Assembly (NCBI GenBank): GCA_021806865.1
Contig: JAKAPU010000144.1
Coordinates: 1-7,149, forward strand
Source: an archaeon
Lineage (GTDB): Archaea > Thermoproteota > Nitrososphaeria > Nitrososphaerales > CADDZS01
Length of the DNA stretch: 7,149 bases
Direction: 5' to 3'
Positions 1-4,652 of this stretch are shown one piece after another; position 1 is the first letter of the stretch; the number at the start of each line of letters is the position of its first letter. Made by a program: the position numbers and the translations under genes. The notes under the pieces are model-generated. The model was given only the letters and a program-made list of their open reading frames with translations, did no database searches and was not told where the DNA came from.

Positions 1-12
1 CATCGGCGATAT

Positions 13-52
13 AAGGAAAAAAGAAAAGAAGAGAGACCCGCTATTTTCTCTC
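13..52 (-). terminator. Hairpin plus oligo-T terminator behind the G1 peptidase gene
   Basis: On the minus strand, 24 nt after the peptidase stop codon, GAGAGA (52-47) and TCTCTC (36-31) can pair around a 10-nt loop. The transcript then runs into a long pyrimidine tract that includes TTCTTTTCTTTTTTCC (about 30-15). Archaeal RNA polymerase commonly stops at such T-rich tracts with or without a hairpin. The stem is short, so the T tract is the stronger part of the evidence. Confidence 0.55.
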
Positions 53-76
53 TTGAGTGCGGATGTTGTATTCTGC

Positions 77-922
77 CTATTGGTAGGCGATCGTGAAGCT
101 TGTGCCGCCACTTAGTGGAGAAGGCAAAGCGAGGATTGGACCGCTGCTACCCCCAACCATTGTTACCGCAACGTCACTGAACGCACTAATCGCTCCTGTT
201 TTTCCGCCGACTGTCGCAGAAGCTGAAGTGAATGGTTCAGGGTTGCCAAAGTTGGCAAGGGTCGATAGAGTGCAATGAGCCACCCTACACAACGCTGGCC
301 TTTCTAGTATCCATTCTGCCGAGCTCTGCTGAGCACCTGAAACTGTTCCAGTTGTAGTGTTTGTTGATCCTGTTGTCGTATCAGTGATTGTAATTGAGAA
401 ACTACCGCCTCCATTTGCTGTGACAGACGCGGTGAAACCATCATTTGGAGACACTTTGATGCCGCTGATAGTTACCATAGCGGCAGGATAGAATTCATAC
501 CATGCTGAGTAAGTTGTTGTACCGCTGCTGCATTCTCCGAGAACCCCGGTTTGCTCAACTGTGGTAGAGGTGTAGCCATCAATTCCAACCCATATTGCTA
601 CATAAGTTGTTCCGCTTGAAGGACATTGAAGGGTTGGTACCGTCCAAGAACCCGAAACATATGTCACTGTTCCAGCAGAACCTGTGTCCACATATCCAGA
701 CCAGTTTGTACTGCAAACAGATTGGTCTGCGCCAGAAATTGTAGGACAGGTGAAGCCGCCTCCACCGTGACCGCCTTTCCCGTTGTTGAATCCGATACTC
801 CAATTGGGATGTGATTGAACGGTGGAAGAGGGTGAGTACGCTGCAACCGTAGGTAAAAATGAAAATGTCGAAGCAACAAGAATTACCATAACTAAGAGAC
901 CAGTGCTACTGCGAATAGCCAT
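77..922 (-). CDS. Secreted glutamic peptidase, family G1 (eqolisin / peptidase A4)
   Basis: 281 residues from ATG at 922 to TAG at 77-79. Residues 1-28 form a signal peptide (hydrophobic 8-28, cleavage probably after TVAA). A Gly/His-rich linker follows (about 46-57), then the catalytic beta-sandwich from about 70 to the end. Family G1 hallmarks are visible: NWSGYV (73-78), SWTVPT (92-97), AIWVGIDG then VEQTG with the likely catalytic Gln124, and SSAEWILERP with the likely catalytic Glu203. In characterised fungal members (scytalidoglutamic peptidase, aspergillopepsin II) a Gln/Glu pair activates water for peptide hydrolysis, with acid pH optima; the same role outside the cell is inferred here. 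Six cysteines (59, 70, 100, 131, 212, 217) could form disulfides, and NWS/NTT sequons suggest glycosylation. No C-terminal anchor is seen, so release is likely. It appears to be a single-gene unit with its own promoter and terminator. Substrate unknown. Confidence 0.9.
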   Translation of the reverse strand: MAIRSSTGLLVMVILVASTFSFLPTVAAYSPSSTVQSHPNWSIGFNNGKGGHGGGGFTCPTISGADQSVCSTNWSGYVDTGSAGTVTYVSGSWTVPTLQCPSSGTTYVAIWVGIDGYTSTTVEQTGVLGECSSGTTTYSAWYEFYPAAMVTISGIKVSPNDGFTASVTANGGGSFSITITDTTTGSTNTTTGTVSGAQQSSAEWILERPALCRVAHCTLSTLANFGNPEPFTSASATVGGKTGAISAFSDVAVTMVGGSSGPILALPSPLSGGTSFTIAYQ

Positions 923-956
923 ACCGCGTCGTTAGAAGGCGTCACTTAGTTATGTA

Positions 957-976
957 TTTCATATATCGACTTTCGA
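957..976 (-). promoter_or_regulatory. Putative archaeal promoter (BRE + TATA) of the peptidase gene
   Basis: Minus strand reads TCGAAAGT (976-969), then CG, then ATATATGAAA (966-957). The purine-rich part fits a TFB-recognition element and the ATATAT part a TATA box. The ATATAT core lies 39-44 nt upstream of the ATG at 922, which would allow a short leader of roughly 15 nt. No Shine-Dalgarno-like sequence is seen before this ATG. The same 8-mer TCGAAAGT occurs at nearly the same place upstream of the DinB-like gene, which strengthens both calls. Prediction from sequence only. Confidence 0.5.
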
Positions 977-1012
977 AATAGCTCTCAAGGCACTCCTGCA
1001 TGCTCTAATCTT

Positions 1013-1040
1013 CGATATGTCGTTAGTTCTGCGACAATCG
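1013..1040. repeat. Imperfect inverted repeat upstream of the peptidase promoter
   Basis: Plus strand: CGAT-a-TGTCG (1013-1022), 9-nt spacer TTAGTTCTG, then CGACA-ATCG (1032-1040). Nine base pairs form with one unpaired A (1017). It lies about 50 bp upstream of the TATA-like element of the peptidase gene and downstream of the VOC remnant. It could be a regulator-binding site for the peptidase gene or an RNA hairpin at the end of the dinB/VOC transcript. The sequence alone does not separate these, and chance is possible. Confidence 0.35.
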
Positions 1041-1066
1041 GGTTAAAACGGTTCAAAAATTCAAAA
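1041..1066 (-). terminator. T-rich tract with short direct repeats behind the VOC remnant
   Basis: On the minus strand the bases immediately around the end of the VOC remnant read TTTTGAATTTTTGAACC followed by GTTTTAACC. On the plus strand this contains TTCAAAA twice (1052-1058 and 1060-1066) and GGTTAAAA / GGTTCAAAA (1041-1048 and 1050-1058). Runs of four to five T could end the dinB/VOC transcript in an archaeon, but the tract is much weaker than the one behind the peptidase gene. Confidence 0.3.
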
Positions 1067-1221
1067 TGCCATGTTTGCTAGAGAGTAAGAAAATGGATAG
1101 AAGAGGATGTTATCCCTACGTACTTTAAGCTCTAACCCAATTCTCCTCTGTACCACTTTCCGAGCTTTCTCGGGTTGTTTGAAAGTATGAACACTCCAGC
1201 GATTCCGACAATCTTTCCCAA
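1061..1221 (-). pseudogene. Remnant of a VOC (glyoxalase/bleomycin-resistance fold) protein, frameshifted and truncated
   Basis: A TTG at 1221-1219 opens 29 codons that end at TAG 1134-1132. The product contains VGIAGVFILSNNPRKLGKWY then RGELG, which matches the first beta-strand and helix of VOC proteins (strand, 'NNP(K/R)xLxxWY', then 'LGLE'). At GGGTTAG the reading continues in the neighbouring frame as LELKVRRDNILFYPFSY (from 1135) to a TGA at 1063-1061. Joining the two gives ...GELG-LEL..., the expected family continuation, and needs one extra base in the GGGTTAG stretch. The joined product is only about 54 residues, against about 120-130 for a single-domain VOC protein, so the second half is missing or unrecognisable. 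It begins 20 nt after the DinB-like gene's stop, suggesting a former two-gene unit. Family assignment rests on the N-terminal pattern. The second-frame part is less certain. Confidence 0.55.
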
Positions 1222-1241
1222 AGAGCTTCTCTATTCTCACA

Positions 1242-1760
1242 TCACTTGAAGCTGCGTGTGTTCATTATCCAGGTCATCTCTGGAGGCTCAATGTCCATCT
1301 GCCAGAAGAGAGCGATTATCTCACCGATGTGATGAGCCTGCTCCAGTGAGACCTGCATCAGAACATCACCAAGGGCATGACTGCGGGGCATCCAGGGCGC
1401 TTTGATTTTCTTTGCAAGAAGTTCGTCGTCAAGGTTGGCCATCAATTTATCGACACCCTTCCATACCTTGCTCATGAATTTTCGAATATCCTGTGCTGAA
1501 CTGTAGTTGTCCGGGTTGTGCTCTGTCTCGTGCGGTATCTCTGAAGACCTTCCGTACACATTGTAGTTCAACCATCCATTGTAAACAGTAAGAATGTGAA
1601 CGAAGGTGTTCTTGATCGAGTTGTGTGAAGATTCCATGTTCTTTGAAGCTGTCTTCCAGGGAAGCTTGCTTATTGCCTTGAGATACGAGTTCAAGACATT
1701 TCTATTGTAGGCAAAAAGTTTACGATAGTAGTCTGGCCCTGCTAGATTCTTTTTCTTCAA
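1242..1760 (-). CDS. DinB-like four-helix-bundle protein (putative metal-dependent enzyme)
   Basis: 172 residues from TTG at 1760 to TGA at 1244-1242. An in-frame TGA lies six codons upstream and the first helix (YYRKLFAYNRNVLNSYL, 11-27) already begins near residue 11, so the TTG is the likely start; no clear Shine-Dalgarno is seen. The DinB/YfiT superfamily pattern is present: FVHIL with His55 in the second helix, and LEQAHHIGEIIALFWQMD (139-156) with His143/His144 in the last helix. In many members three His bind a metal; here the position four before His144 is Glu140 instead of His. DinB-fold proteins include thiol-S-transferases and many of unknown function. The substrate cannot be read from this sequence. 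Length is normal. It lies between a broken VOC gene (downstream) and a broken GNAT gene (upstream). Confidence 0.8.
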   Translation of the reverse strand: MKKKNLAGPDYYRKLFAYNRNVLNSYLKAISKLPWKTASKNMESSHNSIKNTFVHILTVYNGWLNYNVYGRSSEIPHETEHNPDNYSSAQDIRKFMSKVWKGVDKLMANLDDELLAKKIKAPWMPRSHALGDVLMQVSLEQAHHIGEIIALFWQMDIEPPEMTWIMNTRSFK

Positions 1761-1794
1761 GGAGCAACGACTTTTTCATAAATAGGGCGATCGC

Positions 1795-1810
1795 TTGATA
1801 TTACTTTCGA
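1795..1810 (-). promoter_or_regulatory. Putative promoter (BRE + TATA-like) of the DinB-like gene
   Basis: Minus strand reads TCGAAAGT (1810-1803) then AATATCAA. The ATAT core (1801-1798) lies 38-41 nt before the TTG start at 1760, matching the spacing in front of the peptidase gene. A second AT-rich element, TATTTATGAAAAA (1784-1772), is closer to a consensus TATA box. However, it would put the transcription start inside the coding region, so the upstream element is preferred. Confidence 0.4.
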
Positions 1811-1859
1811 TAACCCTCTCGGGACATCACTTCTCATAGGCATCACAAAGGTCTGTTGC

Positions 1860-2286
1860 TTACGCGCTATCTTGTCTCAGATGTTTGCCGTGGAATATGG
1901 TGCTTCGGTCTGCCTCGTATCCCATCTTCTTGAAGAATTTGAGAGATTTACTATTCCATTCGTAGAACAAGGGCGTTCACTTTCACCACGCCTTTCTTCC
2001 TCATTCTTTTTTCGACTTCCTCGACAAGTTTCGATGCGACTCCCGTCCTTTGATACGAAGGAAGAACCCCAAGATGGTAGATCCAATCTCGTGGTCCATC
2101 CCAAGCCCCCATTACTGCGCCTATGATTTTGCCGTCTTCTATGGCCACGAGGAAGAGTTCTGGATCTCTCAAAATCTTTGTCTTGATTTCTTTGATTGTG
2201 TCGCCAGCTCTTATCTCAAGCTTGCACTCCTTCCACAAAGAAACTACTTCATCGTAATCCTTCAGCGAAAAGTTTCTAATTCTCAA
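1860..2286 (-). pseudogene. GNAT-family N-acetyltransferase, frameshifted near the C-terminus
   Basis: The open frame starts at TTG 2286 (an in-frame TGA lies two codons upstream and there is no ATG before residue 59) and stops at TAG 1953-1951 after 111 residues. It has the small RimI/YpeA-like GNAT fold. The N-terminal RIRNFSLKDYDEVVSLW is followed by LFLVAIEDGKIIGAVMG (45-60), and then motif A, LGVLPSYQRTGVASKLVEEV (72-91), whose QRTGVA loop binds the acetyl-CoA pyrophosphate. The usual ending 'N..(A/S)L.FY.K.GY' is missing from this frame but present in the next: from 1955 it reads NSKSLKFFKKMGYEADRS and runs to TAA 1862-1860. The break lies in ATGGAATAG. Two lost bases (GAAAAT to GAAT) would give ...LRMENSKS..., the expected family spacing, in a protein of about 142 residues. 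It may be a pseudogene, a sequencing error, or a shortened protein lacking the last helix and strand. Acetyl acceptor unknown. Confidence 0.75.
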
Positions 2287-2410
2287 TCGTCAAATGGCAA
2301 GTTCGCTTTCTCAGCTGATAAGAGTAGTTCCATCTTTGGCTAGACAGTTGCAAGCGCCACTCAAGTTGACTTTGGGATCAGACTTTCCATTCGGCAATCT
2401 TGCATGAAAA

Positions 2411-3130
2411 CTAGGGCAGAAGTTTCTCTCGCCTGATCAGCCTACTAGAGAGTGCGAACATGCTCATCGCTAGGACGATTATCACAGCTGCTACCGTCAA
2501 ATCAACGTACACCGCCAATGAAGGAAATGCGAAAGGAAGAATGTAGGCAGGCATCACGAGAAACACTCCGATAGCAATTCCCAGAGGTTGGTTCGAGCCC
2601 ACCCTCTGCTTTTGCAGCGAGCTGAAAGCCATCATGATCACTACTACAAATGAGATCACTGGAAAGGCAATCACCGGTGTCAGCGCAGAAATCTCGGCCA
2701 GCACCTGGAGGGAAGTTCCAAGAATTATTCCTGCAAGTGAGTTAACTGCTATCTGTGCCACAACCATGATCCCGCAGAGCAAGAGCGCCGCCTTCAGGTA
2801 GCTTCTGAACACGTCTCCCTGATCCATGCCCAGAGAAAGGAAGTATTCCAGCACTCCGTTATTCTTGTCGTAAACGTACAGCAACAAGACAGGAGTGGTG
2901 AACGATAGCGTGGCAAACACAAGCATCGGAATTGAGATTAGCGGCAGCAGAGATCCTGCCCTAATTGGAGCAGTTGCGTTGGTAGCTACAGATTGTCCAA
3001 TACCTGTTATCAGCGTGCCAGTGTTTGCAAACACGATTCCAAGGACTGAAAGAAAGGAGGACAATATCACGTACGTCTTGCTCAGCGAGAGACTCCTCTT
3101 GCTTATCATAACGGGTGAAACGCTTGTCAT
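2411..3130 (-). CDS. ABC-2-type transporter permease subunit
   Basis: 239 residues from ATG at 3130 to TAG at 2413-2411. Six hydrophobic segments are visible (about 19-35, 59-86, 114-135, 146-169, 181-201, 206-228). Between segments 2 and 3 lies a cytoplasmic stretch YDKNNGVLEYFLSLGMDQGD (87-106), which resembles the 'E.LLSLP.SR.d...(g)K' coupling region of ABC-2 permeases. It would form the membrane pore partner of the ATPase encoded just upstream, probably as a dimer in an exporter. The cargo is not evident. An in-frame TTG at 3166 would overlap the ATPase gene by 26 nt but has no ribosome-binding site. The ATG at 3130 is 10 nt behind the ATPase stop and has AGGAG at 3150-3146, although the spacing of 15 nt is long. 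This is the last gene of the operon; no strong terminator is seen behind it. Confidence 0.8.
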   Translation of the reverse strand: MTSVSPVMISKRSLSLSKTYVILSSFLSVLGIVFANTGTLITGIGQSVATNATAPIRAGSLLPLISIPMLVFATLSFTTPVLLLYVYDKNNGVLEYFLSLGMDQGDVFRSYLKAALLLCGIMVVAQIAVNSLAGIILGTSLQVLAEISALTPVIAFPVISFVVVIMMAFSSLQKQRVGSNQPLGIAIGVFLVMPAYILPFAFPSLAVYVDLTVAAVIIVLAMSMFALSSRLIRREKLLP

Positions 3131-3140
3131 GATTCTCGAT

Positions 3141-4076
3141 CTAGGCTCCTTCCGACTGTCCGTCAAACAAGTCTTGCAGTGGGTTATCGAGCTGCCTCAT
3201 TTCCGTGACTAGCACTCCCTTATTCACAAGCTCTCTCAGTATCCTTCCTGCCTCTTCCGGAGTTGAAACACTGAGAACATAGTAGCCGGCTTCGTTCAGC
3301 TGCGCGTCCACAAACTTGGAAATGTCTGTCGTCGCCCTAATTCCAATTCTGTACTCCTTTGACCTGATGTTGGATATTCTGTCGAAGAATGAAACAGAAC
3401 CGTTCTTGATAAGAATGAGGTATGTGCCCACGTCTTGCGCCTCGTACAGGTTGTGCGAAGAGTAGAGCACGATCTTGTCCTTACTTAGCTTGAGCAGGAT
3501 GTCCCTGATTTCCTTAGAAACGCCTGGATCGAGGTTTGCCGTGGGCTCGTCCAAAAGGTAAAGATCCCTCTCGCGGAGAAAGACCTTGGCTATGGACACC
3601 CTCTTCTTTTGACCCTGCGACAGATCAGAAATCTTCGAGTTTCTCAAGCCCTCCAAATTCAGCAGGTGCATCACTTCTTCCGTGTTCCCTCCTTCAATAT
3701 CGGAGTAGAATTTGAGCGCGGTCGAGACCGTCATTTCTTCGGGAATGGCGTTGTAATGAGAGAGGTAGTTTATTCTGTGTCTTGCTTCTTTGGACTTGAC
3801 AAGACTCTCACCGTCAAGCTCGACTGAGCCAGCGTATGGCTGTAGGATACCGCTGATCGTTCGAAACAAGGTCGTCTTGCCAGCGCCGTTTGGGCCGAGT
3901 ACAACGTAAATCGAAGGTTGGTCCAGCTTGAAATTGATTTTGTGCAGGACTTGTGACCCGTCGTAACCAGAGTCTACATTTTTCAATTCGAGTGAGTGCA
4001 TGCTGCGGCCAGCTCTTTGCGATGAGACAAAATTTGGTTTCGAGGGTACATTAGCATTTATGAGACTCGCGTGCAT
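3141..4076 (-). CDS. ABC transporter ATP-binding subunit, linked to the kdp operon
   Basis: 311 residues from ATG at 4076 to TAG at 3143-3141. The nucleotide-binding domain (about 28-225) has Walker A GPNGAGKTT (61-69), signature LSQGQKKR (152-159), Walker B LYLLDEP (173-179) with catalytic Glu177, D-loop ANLD, and switch His208 (SSHN). The Q-loop position holds His107 (INYLSH) where most relatives have Gln. A C-terminal regulatory-like region (about 230-311) ends in LDNPLQDLF, as in ABC-2 exporter ATPases. It hydrolyses ATP to drive the permease encoded next. The ATG shares its A with the TGA of kdpF (TGATG), which points to coupled translation. A GTG at 4079 is an alternative start. Another possible start is ATG at 4001 (residue 26), where homology begins; the 25 residues before it are polar and unlike the family. 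Cargo unknown; exporters for drugs, ions or envelope components all use this architecture. Confidence 0.85.
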   Translation of the reverse strand: MHASLINANVPSKPNFVSSQRAGRSMHSLELKNVDSGYDGSQVLHKINFKLDQPSIYVVLGPNGAGKTTLFRTISGILQPYAGSVELDGESLVKSKEARHRINYLSHYNAIPEEMTVSTALKFYSDIEGGNTEEVMHLLNLEGLRNSKISDLSQGQKKRVSIAKVFLRERDLYLLDEPTANLDPGVSKEIRDILLKLSKDKIVLYSSHNLYEAQDVGTYLILIKNGSVSFFDRISNIRSKEYRIGIRATTDISKFVDAQLNEAGYYVLSVSTPEEAGRILRELVNKGVLVTEMRQLDNPLQDLFDGQSEGA

Positions 4077-4162
4077 CACTTCTCTGCTTTAACCAGCGAA
4101 TACAGCAGACTCGCAGAGACTATGACAAGAGCCACAAGAAAGACAGCCACTAGTGTTTCCAA
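4076..4162 (-). CDS. kdpF: KdpF-like small membrane subunit of the potassium pump
   Basis: 28 codons from TTG 4162-4160 to TGA 4078-4076. The product starts METLVAVFLVAL, forms one hydrophobic helix (about 4-20), and ends LLYSLVKAEK. E. coli KdpF has 29 residues, one helix and the ending LVYALINAEAF, so length, topology and the 'Y.L..AE' tail agree. KdpF stabilises the KdpABC complex in the membrane; a structural role is inferred here. A good ribosome-binding site, GAGGT (4175-4171), lies 8 nt before the TTG, and the gene starts 6 nt behind the kdpC stop. In E. coli kdpF precedes kdpA; here it follows kdpC. The stop overlaps the ABC ATPase start by one base. It is too short for most gene finders. 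Confidence rests on motif, position and ribosome-binding site together. Confidence 0.8.
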   Translation of the reverse strand: METLVAVFLVALVIVSASLLYSLVKAEK

Positions 4163-4168
4163 GACTTG

Positions 4169-4651
4169 TTACCTCACTGTGAAGTTCGCGTAAACAGAAG
4201 GATAACTCGTTATCAGGGCAATATTGAGTTCAAGTACATTGACGTAAGGCGGAGCGAATACGTAAAGGTTGTCTGCCTCGTTTTTGTCGACCTGCTGTGT
4301 GATCAGAGAGTTCAAGCTTAAGAGCGGAATTCCTGTTGCTATGCTCACTCCCGGTGCCTGAAGGTAGGCCATCATCGGCGTGATGTCCGGATCCACCCCG
4401 GAGCCCGATTCGTATGGTGCGCGCGGGTGGAAAAACATCGGCGAATCAAGCTGCTGGGCGATCAGAGACGAGCCTACCGGCTTTCCGTTCAGCAACAGCA
4501 CGCTACCGTTGGACTGGTAGGGAAACACTACCTGCCCTAATCCCACAAGGGCCAGCGGGTACAACACTCCCAAGATTATGAGCAGCAGCACGGAGATGCG
4601 CAGGGCAGACCTAAGAACGCTCTGTCTTTGATTTGTCTTCGACTCGTTCAA
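4169..4651 (-). CDS. kdpC: Potassium-transporting ATPase subunit C (short form)
   Basis: 160 residues from TTG at 4651 to TAA at 4171-4169. One N-terminal membrane helix (about 15-40, ending in YPLALVGLGQVVFP) is followed by an external domain. Family signatures in order are QSNGS (46-50), GSSLIAQQ (60-67), FFHPRAP (73-79), SGSGVDPDITP (82-92) and, near the end, PPYVNVLELNIAL (134-146). KdpC bridges KdpA and KdpB and is needed for K+-driven ATP hydrolysis. E. coli KdpC has 190 residues. Here about 50 residues between the FHxR and SGxD motifs are absent, and the tail after ELNIAL is about 10 longer. The start is set by GGTGATT (4665-4659), 7 nt before the TTG; no ATG is available before residue 72, and an in-frame TGA lies just upstream. 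The TTG follows the kdpB stop by 1 nt, so translation is probably coupled. Confidence 0.93.
   Translation of the reverse strand: MNESKTNQRQSVLRSALRISVLLLIILGVLYPLALVGLGQVVFPYQSNGSVLLLNGKPVGSSLIAQQLDSPMFFHPRAPYESGSGVDPDITPMMAYLQAPGVSIATGIPLLSLNSLITQQVDKNEADNLYVFAPPYVNVLELNIALITSYPSVYANFTVR
4171..4175 (-). promoter_or_regulatory. Ribosome-binding site deciding the TTG start of kdpF
   Basis: GAGGT on the minus strand overlaps the end of kdpC (its T is the first base of the kdpC TAA) and lies 8 nt before TTG 4162. It is complementary to the archaeal 16S 3' end (CACCTC core) and is the main reason to accept the short kdpF reading frame. Confidence 0.6.
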
Positions 4652-4652
4652 T

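Noticed and set aside
923..1060. C-terminal half of the VOC protein
   Set aside because: All three minus-strand frames were read; they have early stops and no recognisable VOC second-half motifs, so nothing is called.
1772..1784. TATTTATGAAAAA as the TATA box of the DinB-like gene
   Set aside because: It is only about 20 nt before the TTG start, so a normal archaeal transcript would begin inside the coding region. The element at 1795-1810 has the better spacing.
1872..2126. Plus-strand and second-frame reading frames over the GNAT gene
   Set aside because: They overlap the recognisable GNAT protein. The only meaningful alternate-frame part is the short minus-strand GNAT tail at 1860-1955, reported as part of the broken gene.
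3131..3166. Permease start at TTG 3166, overlapping the ATPase gene
   Set aside because: No ribosome-binding site precedes it, while ATG 3130 has an AGGAG upstream and avoids the overlap. The extra 12 residues are polar with no family match. Not fully excluded.
4001..4062. Internal promoter and later start (ATG 4001) for the ABC ATPase
   Set aside because: CATAAATG near 4059 resembles a TATA element and homology begins at residue 26. However, there is no ribosome-binding site at 4001, and the TGATG overlap plus the open upstream frame favour ATG 4076. Kept only as an alternative.
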